From Rhizobium sp. BK313 (lineage in GTDB: Bacteria; Pseudomonadota; Alphaproteobacteria; Rhizobiales; Rhizobiaceae), in the NCBI RefSeq assembly GCF_014193655.1, contig NZ_JACHZQ010000002.1, positions 1 to 64,000 of the forward strand: a stretch of DNA of 64,000 bases, written 5' to 3'. Below, piece after piece: positions 33,061-41,502 of the stretch (position 1 is the first letter of the stretch; each line of letters opens with the position of its first letter). The position numbers and the translations under genes were made by a program. Under the pieces are notes generated by a model, which was not told the origin of the DNA, did no database searches, and saw only the letters and a program-made list of their open reading frames with translations.

Positions 33061-34881
33061 ATGGCATTGCTGCTGGACAGAAGTACCCTAGGCCTGGCGG
33101 ACAACATCATTTCGAGTGATCTGTCCCGTAGGATGACCGAAATTGACCGGGAGGTTGCTTCCCAGGAGGACGGCACATACGACTTGAGCAGTGCGCGCCG
33201 CTGGATCAACGAGTACGCCGACGCCGCCTCCAAAGGAGTGTCCCTCGATGTAAAGTCAGAAGATCGGATATTTTCTACTCCGACAAGAGACGTCAAAGTA
33301 AGGGTGTATAACCCCGAGGAAATCGGGCCGACCGTAATTTTCGCTCATGGCGGCGGCTGGGCGATTGGCGGCATCAGAAGCCATGATCATATTACGCGCT
33401 GGCTGGCTTCGGAACTTGGCGGTCGCGTCATGTCGATCGAATACAGCTTGGCGCCGGAGCATCCCTATCCAGCCGCGATCAATGAATGCCTAGCCGTGAT
33501 TTCTATGGTGTTGACTGAAAGTCTTGGCTCGCCGGTCTTCATTGCGGGGGATTCGGCCGGGGCCAATATCGCGGCGATGGCAATCCTGCGGCTGCCCATT
33601 CATGAGCGGCGCAGCGTTGCCGGATTTATCTCGATTTACGGGGCCTATTCTCCCCAGATGAACCTTTCCTCCCATCGACTTTATGGAGATGGGCGGTTTG
33701 GACTGAGCGAAGCGCAGATGCGTTGGTTCTGGAACCTCTACGCTCCTCACATTCCCGTCGAGAACAGAAACGGCCTTCTCAGTCCGCTCGGAGCTGATCT
33801 ATCGACGTTTCCTCCTACTTTGTGCATTGGCGCGGAATGCGATTTGCTTCTGGATGACACCCTGGCATTCTACGGAGAGTTGGCCAAGGCATGCACAGAT
33901 GTGTCGCTGTCCCTTTGGTCCACGCTCCCGCACGGATGCATGCATTTTGTCGGTGCTGTCGACAGCGTGACCAATGCGGCGAGGTCGATCGTTCAGTTTA
34001 TCAAGAACCGTGAGACCAGTGCGGTCGCTCGCGAGGTCGTCAGTGAAAAGCCCCGGATGCAGACACTCCTTCTCGATGAACCGCCGAAGCGGTTCGGGAT
34101 TGATCGAATTAATCTTAGTGACGTTCTTGTCGACGCCGATCCCCTGTTCGCCACCAGCCGGTCCAGACTGCATGGGACGGTAACCCACAGAATTGCCGCG
34201 GATATCATAACCGGCGCGCTGCCCCCTGACTCGCTTCTGCCCAATGAGGACAACGCCAGTGCATCTTTGGGGGTCTCCCGAAGTGCCTATCGAGAGGCGA
34301 TCAGGACGCTGGCGGCGAAGGGATTGGTCTATGCACTTCCCAAGGTCGGTACTCGCATTTCCCCACGATCTGAGTGGCAAATACTGGACCCGGATATCCT
34401 GGCTTGGCATTTCGAACTCGGTGCGAGTGACGAGTTTATTCATAATCTGTTCGAACTGCGGAAGATCGTTGAGCCCAGCGCGGCCGCCCTGCTTGCGAGG
34501 CGGAGAACCGACCAACAATTGTCAGAACTCGCTGACTCCCTTGCCAGAATGGCTGGTATAAATCCGCGCACAGGAGGTTGGCTCAACGCCATCATCGAGT
34601 TTCATAAAAATATTCTCCTTAACTGCGGAAACGAGGCGGTGGCATCGTTATGGCCAGCGATCCAGACGACGCTACGCTGGTCCGTGAAGCTACAGGTGAT
34701 GCTTCCAACACTAACGCATGATCATGATCCTGTTGGCGACCACGCAAAAGTATTTGAAAAAATTGCGTCTCAGAATGCTGAAGGTGCCCTTGAAGAAATG
34801 GCCATGCTGGTAGACAGCTCACTCGCAGACACGATAACCAACATCCGTCGAATCAAAGCTTCGAGGGCATCGTCAACGTAA
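33061..34881 (+). CDS. Fusion protein: HSL-family esterase plus GntR/FCD transcriptional regulator
   Basis: A single 606-residue open frame with two complete unrelated modules. Residues 1-320 form an alpha/beta hydrolase of the hormone-sensitive-lipase type: oxyanion motif HGGGW (96-100), nucleophile GDSAG (S165), acid in ECDLL (D261), histidine in PHGCMHF (H291 or H295). After a linker of about 45 residues, 370-437 is a GntR winged helix (HRIAADIITGALPP, SLGVSRSAYREAIRTLAAKG) and 455-595 an FCD effector domain keeping EFHKN and GDHAKVFEKI; the last metal histidine appears replaced. Codon use is even throughout and no stop lies between modules. An internal start at M332 could also release the regulator alone. 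It probably hydrolyses an esterified sugar and senses the product to control the divergent importer (inference). Confidence 0.9.
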   Translation: MALLLDRSTLGLADNIISSDLSRRMTEIDREVASQEDGTYDLSSARRWINEYADAASKGVSLDVKSEDRIFSTPTRDVKVRVYNPEEIGPTVIFAHGGGWAIGGIRSHDHITRWLASELGGRVMSIEYSLAPEHPYPAAINECLAVISMVLTESLGSPVFIAGDSAGANIAAMAILRLPIHERRSVAGFISIYGAYSPQMNLSSHRLYGDGRFGLSEAQMRWFWNLYAPHIPVENRNGLLSPLGADLSTFPPTLCIGAECDLLLDDTLAFYGELAKACTDVSLSLWSTLPHGCMHFVGAVDSVTNAARSIVQFIKNRETSAVAREVVSEKPRMQTLLLDEPPKRFGIDRINLSDVLVDADPLFATSRSRLHGTVTHRIAADIITGALPPDSLLPNEDNASASLGVSRSAYREAIRTLAAKGLVYALPKVGTRISPRSEWQILDPDILAWHFELGASDEFIHNLFELRKIVEPSAAALLARRRTDQQLSELADSLARMAGINPRTGGWLNAIIEFHKNILLNCGNEAVASLWPAIQTTLRWSVKLQVMLPTLTHDHDPVGDHAKVFEKIASQNAEGALEEMAMLVDSSLADTITNIRRIKASRASST

Positions 34882-34914
34882 CGAAACGTGGACGTCGATA
34901 TGAGATGGCGGGCC

Positions 34915-35682
34915 ATGACAGACCGTGACCCACTCTACCGCCGCCATCGCTTTCCTCCCGAGATCATCGCCCATGCTGTCCGGCTCTATTTCCGTTTTCT
35001 TCTCAGCTTGCGGATGGTCGAGGACATGCTGGCGGCACGAGGGATTATTGTCTCACACCAGACGGTCCGGCTTTGGGCAGAGAAATTCGGGCGGGCCTTT
35101 GCCAGCGAGATCCGCCGCCGCTCAGCCGGTCGGCTGGGTGACAAGTGGCACCTCCACGAGGCCGATGTTTCGATCCGCGGTAAGAAGCACTGGCTCTGGC
35201 GCGCCGTCGATCAGAACGGTTTCGTCCTGGAGGTTCTGGTGCAAAGTCGCCGCAATGCCAAGGCGGCCAAGCGTCTATGCGCAAACTGTTGAAGGGCCAA
35301 GGCCGCGCGCCGCGGGTGATGATCACCGACAAGCTTCGATCCTATGACGCTGCAAAGCGCGAGATTATGCCAAGTGTCGAACACCGTTCGCATAAAAGCT
35401 TGAATGATCGGGCGGAAAATTCCCACCAGCCAGTCCGGCGACGGGAACGGATCATGAAACGCTTCAAGTCACAGCGCCATTTGCAGCGCTTCGTCTCCAT
35501 CCATGATCCGATTGCCAACCTGTTCCAAATCCCCAGACACGACATCTCCTCCAGCGATCATCGCGAACTACGTTCAGAGGCGATCAACCTGTGGGTAAAA
35601 ATCATTCGGGCATCAAACGCCCTGCTGCAAGCAGGCTACGACTGCCCCACGCCCATTAAGTTTACGATGCCGCGCAAGCTGC
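34915..35682 (+). pseudogene. IS6-family transposase, frameshifted and catalytically damaged
   Basis: Starts MTDRDPLYRRHRFPPEIIAH and continues with the usual helix-turn-helix region. The first catalytic block, normally WHLDE, reads WHLHE, losing the aspartate. A one-base deletion near 35274 shifts the frame between AAKRL and MRKLLKGQG, after which the rest continues to the shared 280-bp segment. Both defects make it inactive. Confidence 0.88.
35403..35682 (+). repeat. 280-bp inverted repeat, right copy
   Basis: This is the reverse-complement partner of 28585-28864, with 278 of 280 positions identical. Identity stops abruptly at the CAAGCTGC end on one side and near TGAATG on the other, so the repeat is a defined segment rather than a gradually decaying IS. 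Confidence 0.9.
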
Positions 35683-35745
35683 AGGTCTTGAGCGGAATCG
35701 AACCACCAACCCGTGACAATCTCATTCGCACTGCAGGTGGTTGGT

Positions 35746-35795
35746 GAATTGGCTGGAATATCCGCAGATGCTTGGAACCCGCTAACAGCCAATTC
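35746..35795. repeat. 10-bp perfect inverted repeat upstream of the J-domain gene
   Basis: GAATTGGCTG and CAGCCAATTC are separated by 30 bp and lie 44 bp before the J-domain protein start. AACCACC/GGTGGTT arms lie just upstream. It could be a regulatory hairpin or the edge of a small mobile segment. Confidence 0.35.
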
Positions 35796-35838
35796 GTAAT
35801 TTCTTGCCGACATGACGCGCTGCCGCCATATAGGTGGC

Positions 35839-36447
35839 ATGACGCTTGATTCGAAGATATTCGTTGGCCTTAAATCGGCTCGTAAGAGATCTGTTCCGCA
35901 GAGCGAACCCACCGGTCCTAGATGCCAATGGGACGGCTGCGAAAAGAATGGCACGCACCGCGCGCCTGTCGGGCGGGATGCTGAAGGCCTGTATCTGTTC
36001 TTCTGTATTGAGCACGTGAAGGAGTATAATAAGGGGTATAATTTCGCGACGAATCTATCTGACAAGGATATTGCCCGCTATCAGAGGGAAGCGGCCACCG
36101 GCGGCCGTCCGACCTGGGGGACCAGCGTCAATCAGGCTTCCGAAACTCCGCTCCCGTCCACTGTCCGTTCCGGTTCTGCAAAGGCGTTGAATGCCCGCAA
36201 AACCGCCGCGCAGCGCCAGGCGCAAAAGACTGATTTCCAAATACGCAAACTCAAGGTGCTGGAAACCAAGGCATTTGAGACACTCGGTCTTTCGCCGGAT
36301 GCGACACCGGAGGAAATCAAAAGCCGCTATAAGGAAAGGCTCAAAATGCACCATCCGGATGCCAACCAAGGCGACCGCACTTCCGAGGGTGAGCTTCGAG
36401 CATCGATCGAAGCGCATAAGATCCTTAAGCTGAACGGATTTTGCTGA
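35839..36447 (+). CDS. J-domain (DnaJ-like) co-chaperone of rhizobial type
   Basis: A 202-residue protein. The N-terminal half has a cysteine pair region (GPRCQWDGCEKNGTHRAPVG, then YLFFCIEHVKEYNKGYNF) that looks metal-binding. The C-terminal half is a J domain (about 145-200): ETLGLSPDATPEEIKSRYKE and the diagnostic HPD in KMHHPDANQGD, needed to stimulate DnaK ATPase. Alpha-proteobacteria carry a chromosomal protein of this layout, so this is probably a plasmid paralogue. The start at MTLDSK follows AGGTGG; nine more residues upstream are possible. It stands alone between IS remnants. Confidence 0.88.
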   Translation: MTLDSKIFVGLKSARKRSVPQSEPTGPRCQWDGCEKNGTHRAPVGRDAEGLYLFFCIEHVKEYNKGYNFATNLSDKDIARYQREAATGGRPTWGTSVNQASETPLPSTVRSGSAKALNARKTAAQRQAQKTDFQIRKLKVLETKAFETLGLSPDATPEEIKSRYKERLKMHHPDANQGDRTSEGELRASIEAHKILKLNGFC

Positions 36448-36574
36448 AAGTTTTCTTCCATTTGGTTATGTGCAAGCTGCTGTTCCTTGAGCGACGGGAT
36501 ACCGAGCTAAGATGGTTTACCGCTGCCGCGATAGGGTGCGAAGCCGAGTTGGCGCTGCCTCAGCTTGGTGAAAT

Positions 36575-36968
36575 GCTCGGGAATCTAGCTGTGCGCTGAA
36601 GAGCGGAGTCCGCCTAGTTCCTCCACGACATGATCCACGCAAGCCCGACGACGAGCGGGGCTCAGAAGTTTCCCCTGGCGGCCTCAGCCAGGATCATCTG
36701 GTCCAGGGTGAGATCAGAGACAGCAACACGGAGCCGGGTATTCTCCGCTTCCAGTTCCTTCAGGCGCTTCACCTGATCGCCCTTCAGGCCCTGTATTGGT
36801 CCGCCAGCGATAATATGTAACTTTTGCCACGTCTATCGACCGCATCGCCTCCGCCATCGATTTTCTCTGCGCGTTCAGCACGTCAACCTGACGGAGTTTG
36901 GTGACGATCTCTTCTGCCTTGCGTCGTTTCGCTGCCATTTCAATGTCATTCTTCGGCTCATAAGCCAT
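36575..36968 (-). pseudogene. IS3-family OrfA/OrfB remnant
   Basis: The OrfA frame reads MAAKRRKAEEIVTKLRQVDV and VAKVTYYRWR, shifts frame near 36800, and continues GLKGDQVKRLKELEAENTRL to a stop at 36662. Past the stop, the start of OrfB is recognisable (SPARRRACVDHVVEELG) before a stop near 36580. The integrase domain is missing, so this is dead IS sequence. 36448-36574 holds nothing recognisable. Confidence 0.72.
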
Positions 36969-37289
36969 ACTTCATGAACGATCTCATTGCAGGGGGCAGA
37001 CTAGAGCTCCATTCTGTGATGTGGCGGCCGTGGTTGACGGCAAACCCGCCGACGATTGGCTTGAGCCGGTCCGCGAACAAATTGGTCAATCGAACGGCGC
37101 TGGACTCGATGAAATGGCTCCGCCCGCTCCCGTTTCCGAGGCGTTTCACGATCGGCACGGATGACGGCCGGCAAGTGCCGGTAGATTTGAATGCATCCTA
37201 TAGCCAGCCGGAACGAGGTCTCACGCTCGCAAAAGCAGGTCGAAACCGTCCGGAGTCCAGACGGTTTGTCAGTGCCCGATCAATACTCC

Positions 37290-37545
37290 CCAATCGTGGA
37301 ATCTTCCGCAATCTCGATGATCTAAACGCCCCGTTCCGACATTGGTTGGACACGGTTGCCAATCCAAAGGTTCTTGCCACGCTGACGCGTCGTCAACCAG
37401 GCCTTCGCCGAAGAGCGGCCGCATCTGGGACCGCTGCCCTGGCTCCGTTCCGCGCAGTGTTGAAGCTGGAACGTCGCATCTCGCGTGAAGGCATGGTGAG
37501 CGTGGGCGGCAACGCCTACAGCGTGGAGGACGCTTCGAACCGGCG
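37290..37545 (+). pseudogene. IS21-family IstA C-terminal remnant
   Basis: The frame contains FRNLDDLNAPFRHWLDTVAN and LAPFRAVLKLERRISREGMV, then SVGGNAYSVEDAS, the Mu-transposase C-terminal blocks of IstA. The integrase core upstream is degenerate and there is no IstB. Confidence 0.75.
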
Positions 37546-37553
37546 ATGGCGGG

Positions 37554-37670
37554 ATGGCGTCGAAACATCTGAAAGCCGAGATCTGCCGAGAACTCGATCG
37601 CCTCGAATTGTTGCTCACACAGATCAAGACCGTGGAAGTAAAACGAGATGCGTTGATGTCCTACGGCCAC
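37554..37670 (+). pseudogene. IS110-family transposase fragment
   Basis: MASKHLKAEICRELDRLELL and LTQIKTVEVKRDALM match the coiled segment between the catalytic and transposase_20 domains of IS110 proteins. Only about 40 residues remain, abutting the next gene's 3' end. Confidence 0.45.
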
Positions 37671-37717
37671 CTCATTTTCGGACTGGAGCCAAGGATGGCA
37701 TTTGGCAACCGCAATTC

Positions 37718-38548
37718 CTATTGAATGCCACCGACCTCAATCGACCTCTCGGCCTCGGTAATCGCACGCTTGCCAAGCCCCGATTTGACGATGCGGATCA
37801 GTTCCTCTTCGCTTGTCTCGCTGGTCGCTGCATCGAGTACGATCTCTCCCGAATGCAGGAAATTGATGCGGTCGCAGACCTCGAATATTTGATTGTAGTT
37901 ATGCACGATCAGGACGACTGAAACCTCACGCTGGCGCCGGAGATTCTGGATCAGCCCAAGCACGTGAGCACTCTCGCGGACGCCGAGTGCCGCAAGCGGC
38001 TCGTCGAGGATCAGCACAGTCGGCGAGGAATAGATCGATCGTGCCACCGCGATGCACTGCCGCTGGCCGCCGGAGAGCATATCGACCGTGCTGTTGACGC
38101 TCGGTATGGAAATGCCAAGCGTGTCGAGATAGGTGCGCGACAGCTGCCGCATGCGTTGATTGTCGAGCACGTTCAACCCTAGAAACCGCCGACGCTGTTC
38201 ACGGCCCAGGAACATGTTGTGATAGACGCTGAGGTCGCCGATGAGCGCAAGATCCTGATAGACGGTCTCGATGCCACGGGCGCGCGCATCACGTGGCGAA
38301 TTGAACCGCACCTCCGCGCCGTCGAAGAGCATCTTGCCGCGATCCGGCGTGTGAAATCCGGACATCGTCTTGATGAGCGTCGACTTGCCGGCGCCATTGT
38401 CGCCAACGAGCGCCAGCACCTCTCCCTTTCGAAGCTTGAGGCTGACGTCGACAAGCGCCGTAACGGCTCCGAAACTCTTGCTGATGTGCTGCATCTCCAG
38501 AATGACGGAAGCATCCTGCGGCAGGTCGGGAATGGGCTCGATGGTCAT
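37718..38548 (-). CDS. Sugar ABC transporter ATPase, half-size (FrcA-like)
   Basis: A 276-residue CUT2-type single-domain ATPase. Walker A is GDNGAGKST, the signature LSGGQRQCIAVARS, Walker B VLILDEPLAALG and the H-loop histidine is in VLIVHN. It is related to, but clearly distinct from, the ATPase at 29887-30690. It overlaps the permease stop as ATGA and is the last gene of its operon. Its stop abuts the IS110 fragment, but the C-terminus looks normal in length. Confidence 0.92.
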   Translation of the reverse strand: MTIEPIPDLPQDASVILEMQHISKSFGAVTALVDVSLKLRKGEVLALVGDNGAGKSTLIKTMSGFHTPDRGKMLFDGAEVRFNSPRDARARGIETVYQDLALIGDLSVYHNMFLGREQRRRFLGLNVLDNQRMRQLSRTYLDTLGISIPSVNSTVDMLSGGQRQCIAVARSIYSSPTVLILDEPLAALGVRESAHVLGLIQNLRRQREVSVVLIVHNYNQIFEVCDRINFLHSGEIVLDAATSETSEEELIRIVKSGLGKRAITEAERSIEVGGIQ

Positions 38549-39630
38549 TTGCGTCTCCGGGTGCGAAGCCTGTCGACCTGCACGTTCAGGATCATCGCTG
38601 CGACGATGGCAGCGCCGAGATAGATGTCGGATGTCGTCGCCTGCGCGCCGACCATCACAAGTCCGTTGTTCAGCGATGCCACGACAAAGGCGCCAATCAG
38701 CGAGCCGATCGCAGTTCCGGAGCCGCCGAGTAGCGATGTGCCGCCGATGACTGCCGCCGCGATCGCCTGCAGCGTCAAAAATGGACTGCCCGCCGTCGGG
38801 TCGGCAGATGAGAATTCCGCTGTATTGATAATGCCGGCCAAGGCGGCGATGCCGCCAGCGATCATGAAGTTATAGATCTTCATCCAGTCGGTTCTGACGC
38901 CGATCTCACGGGCACCGGTGATATTGCTGCCGGTTGCGATGGTGTGGAGGCCGAAGCGTGTCTTGGTCAATACCAGCGCGAGGGCCACGACGACCAGTAG
39001 CGCCCAAAGGAACGGCGAGAAGGCCGTCAGCCCGTGCAGGGAAAGGAGGGAATCGCTGGGAGTGTAGAGACTCTCGCCAAAAATCGAATTGAACGGCTCC
39101 TCGACGGGCGCGACGATCGGCTGGCTGTCATAGATCGAGACGGTGATCCCCTGGAGCAGGAAGAGCGTGCCGACTGTGGTAATCAGCGAAGGAACACGCA
39201 ATCTGACCGTGATGAAGCCGTTGACGAACCCAACGGCGATGCCAAGCAATATTCCGATGATCGCACCGACAAAGAGCGGCACGCCCCATGTGATCGACAT
39301 CAGCACCATCAAATAGGGCGCCAGGGAGAACGTGCTGCTCAGCGAAAGATCAATCTCGCCGGTGATCATCAGCATGACCTCGGCGACCGAGATCATCCCC
39401 AGGCGGCCGGTATCGCGCAAGACAACGCTCATCAACTGCGTCGTCAGAAAGCCGCCATTGCTGCCAATCTGGAAGTAGATGACAAGCAGAACCGCAACGA
39501 CGGCGATACTAGCCTCCTTGTAGCGCGACAATATCGCGGCGAGTCTGCTTCCGATGGCGGCGTTCCCGACGCTTGGTGGTGAAGCATCGCTTCGCGTGGC
39601 CTTCTCCAGGCTCCCGGATTCCATATTCAT
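38545..39630 (-). CDS. Sugar ABC transporter permease (CUT2, RbsC/FrcC-like)
   Basis: A 361-residue membrane protein with about nine to ten helices. Motifs are SVAEVMLMITGEIDLSLSST, VRLRVPSLITTVGTLFLLQG and ATGSNITGAREIGV. It has an extended cytoplasmic N-terminus of about 45 residues. The start at MNMESG is favoured because the frame upstream overlaps the intercistronic hairpin. It is coupled to the ATPase gene by ATGA. Confidence 0.92.
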   Translation of the reverse strand: MNMESGSLEKATRSDASPPSVGNAAIGSRLAAILSRYKEASIAVVAVLLVIYFQIGSNGGFLTTQLMSVVLRDTGRLGMISVAEVMLMITGEIDLSLSSTFSLAPYLMVLMSITWGVPLFVGAIIGILLGIAVGFVNGFITVRLRVPSLITTVGTLFLLQGITVSIYDSQPIVAPVEEPFNSIFGESLYTPSDSLLSLHGLTAFSPFLWALLVVVALALVLTKTRFGLHTIATGSNITGAREIGVRTDWMKIYNFMIAGGIAALAGIINTAEFSSADPTAGSPFLTLQAIAAAVIGGTSLLGGSGTAIGSLIGAFVVASLNNGLVMVGAQATTSDIYLGAAIVAAMILNVQVDRLRTRRRK

Positions 39631-39676
39631 GTATATTCGACCTCGCCGTTGATCGGCCGATGCTGGCCAACAGAAC

Positions 39677-39704
39677 AGCGCACAGGCGGTACGGCCTGTG
39701 CGCT
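39677..39704 (-). other. Intercistronic stem-loop after the binding-protein gene
   Basis: A perfect 11-bp stem (AGCGCACAGGC/GCCTGTGCGCT) with a 6-base loop lies in the 93-bp gap between the binding-protein stop and the permease start. It lacks a terminator U-run. Confidence 0.65.
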
Positions 39705-39723
39705 TGAATTTCGCCAATCGAGC

Positions 39724-40836
39724 TTATTTCGGCTCGTCGGCCGTGCGGCCTTCGAACCGGGTCTGGCCAAGGTAATTATCGACGTTGTCCTTGGTGACAT
39801 AAGCCTGGCTGGTGTCGCTGTTTGCAGGACCAACGAGGCCTCCGGAGATCTTGTAGAGGAACATCTGTTGCACCGGCAGGAAGCCTTGCAGATAGGCTTG
39901 CTGGTCGGTGGTGAAGGTGACGTCACCGCTCTTGATGAAGGTCAGCGTCTGCGGGAACAGGTCAAAGCCGGCCACGACTCCGCCCTTCTTGGCAAGTCCA
40001 TACTTGTTCGACACGAAACCGCAAGCATAAGTGTCGGAGCCCCCGGTACCGAAGAGACCGGCAACGTTCTGATGGCTCAGATAATAGGATTCGACACGCG
40101 AGATTTCGGTCTGTGGATCCGGGCCAGAATTGACGACGTCGTAAGTGATACCATTGCCGAAATCCTTGATCGCCTGGATATAGCCGTCGAGGCGCGGCTG
40201 CGTATTGAGCGAGCCTGGAACACCGATCGTCAGCATAACATGCGCCTTGGCCGGCAGCAGCTTCAGCCATTTCATAGCGACGTTATAGCCGGCCTGAAAG
40301 AGGGGCTGGCCGACATACGAAAGCCGCTTGTTCGGGCTCCCCGTTGGAACGTCGGCGTTGAATGCGACGACGGGAATGCCGGCAGATATCGCCATGTCGG
40401 TCGCCGCGTCGAAGGCCTTCGGATCGACCAGGCATACCGCAATACCGTCGGCCTTCTGTGCAATCGCCGTCTGCATGGCGCTGACCATCTCGGAGACAAC
40501 GTTCTTCTGCGAGCCCGTCCACTGATAGGAGGCGCCGAACGCCGCGCACGCATCCTGTATGCCGTAAATGCAGGGGGTGAAAAACTGGTCGAGTGTCACA
40601 TGGCAAACGAAGTGAAACTTGAATGGCTTCTTGGGCAGGCCGGCGCTCGCCGTGGCTGCCGCCTGCGCCATTGCGAAATGCGGGTTGGACGTTAGGGCTG
40701 CTGCTCCGCCGGCGAGTGCCGCAGCCCCGAGACCTGCCTTCGCGGCGAAGCCGAAGGCTTGCCTGCGGCTCAGCATTCGCTGGGCAAGGAGTTCGTCATT
40801 TCTATCGTGATCGTCATTCAAAACTGCATCCTCCAT
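39724..40836 (-). CDS. Sugar ABC transporter substrate-binding protein with Tat signal
   Basis: A 370-residue Peripla_BP_4 protein. The N-terminus has a twin-arginine motif (MLSRRQAFGFAAKAGLGAAA) placed after about 20 polar residues, so export by Tat is likely. The body includes FVCHVTLDQFFTPCIYGIQD, VAFNADVPTGSPN and FGTGGSDTYACGF. It is the first gene of a binding protein-permease-ATPase operon with a palindromic operator about 35 bp upstream. No regulator gene adjoins, so control may be exerted in trans. The start could also be the ATG nearer the RR motif. Confidence 0.9.
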   Translation of the reverse strand: MEDAVLNDDHDRNDELLAQRMLSRRQAFGFAAKAGLGAAALAGGAAALTSNPHFAMAQAAATASAGLPKKPFKFHFVCHVTLDQFFTPCIYGIQDACAAFGASYQWTGSQKNVVSEMVSAMQTAIAQKADGIAVCLVDPKAFDAATDMAISAGIPVVAFNADVPTGSPNKRLSYVGQPLFQAGYNVAMKWLKLLPAKAHVMLTIGVPGSLNTQPRLDGYIQAIKDFGNGITYDVVNSGPDPQTEISRVESYYLSHQNVAGLFGTGGSDTYACGFVSNKYGLAKKGGVVAGFDLFPQTLTFIKSGDVTFTTDQQAYLQGFLPVQQMFLYKISGGLVGPANSDTSQAYVTKDNVDNYLGQTRFEGRTADEPK

Positions 40837-40870
40837 TTGAGGACAGGAGCCACACCTCCCGTGCGCTTGC

Positions 40871-40900
40871 TGTCGTACGGTTACATTGTTGTACGACAAC
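40871..40900. promoter_or_regulatory. Operator candidate: TGTCGTAC-N12-GTACGACA with embedded GTTGTACGACAAC
   Basis: Perfect 8-bp arms flank a 12-bp spacer. The right half also forms GTTGT-ACG-ACAAC, which fits the TNGTNNNACNA consensus of FadR-subfamily (FCD) GntR regulators. It lies just upstream of the sugar-importer operon. The only FCD regulator in the window is the esterase fusion at 33061-34881. Confidence 0.5.
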
Positions 40901-41030
40901 TTTCATGTCAATATGAATCCCTGCCTGCGGCACCTCTTGCTCACCCCTTTACGGCATATCCGGGCCGCTCAATGCAGCCCTTCGACAGGCCGCCGCAAAG
41001 TTGCACGCGATGGCGGCACGGCCGGAATAG

Positions 41031-41212
41031 TGCGGGCCGAACTTCTTCACCCAAGACCGAACCGTCTCATACGAAACGGCGATGCCGCGTTCCAACAACA
41101 TCTCTTCCACCAGACGCAGGCTCAGCGGAAATCGAACGTACAGCCAGACCGCATGAGAAATCACAGCGGGCAGAAATCGATGATGTTTGTGACTGACAGC
41201 GGCTTGGATCAT
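41031..41212 (-). pseudogene. IS6-family transposase, N-terminal remnant
   Basis: The frame gives KHHRFLPAVISHAVWLYVRF then SLRLVEEMLLERGIAVSYET and VRSWVKKFGPHYSGR, the DNA-binding start of a rhizobial IS6 transposase. It is cut before the first catalytic residue. Confidence 0.8.
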
Positions 41213-41346
41213 AACCGCCGACTATCAGTCGAGGCTTCAGCTATCGTCAATCTGATATCACCGACCAGCCCGCTCTTGCACAAGATCATCTCCGGGTGAA
41301 TCGTGACAGGTGCACGATGCCCTGTCGCAGCCTGGTTTTTGAATCC

Positions 41347-41370
41347 GCGCTTTCATCCAGACGAAAGCGC
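41347..41370. repeat. Inverted repeat GCGCTTTC-N8-GAAAGCGC
   Basis: A perfect 8-bp hairpin about 130 bp upstream of the AraC-type gene. There is no U-run. It may be an operator or RNA hairpin of the leader; the rest of 41213-41502 shows nothing coding. Confidence 0.35.
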
Positions 41371-41502
41371 TTGTAACGCCCCCGAAAATCCGAGCTAAGT
41401 TCGCTTCCGCCGGCAACCCGCGCATAGTATATCTTCCCAGGCGAGGAGCGGCGCCGATGATTGATCGCTATTGACCCGCGTGGCGGAGGAGGCTTCCCAA
41501 GA

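Noticed and set aside
28192..35682. An active composite transposon carrying the sugar importer
   Set aside because: All IS6 copies involved are truncated, frameshifted or lack a catalytic residue; only the inverted-repeat structure remains.
35686..35712. tRNA-like T-arm (GGTTCGATTCC on the minus strand)
   Set aside because: The T-loop word and a weak 5-bp stem are present, but no matching acceptor, anticodon or D arm can be found around it.
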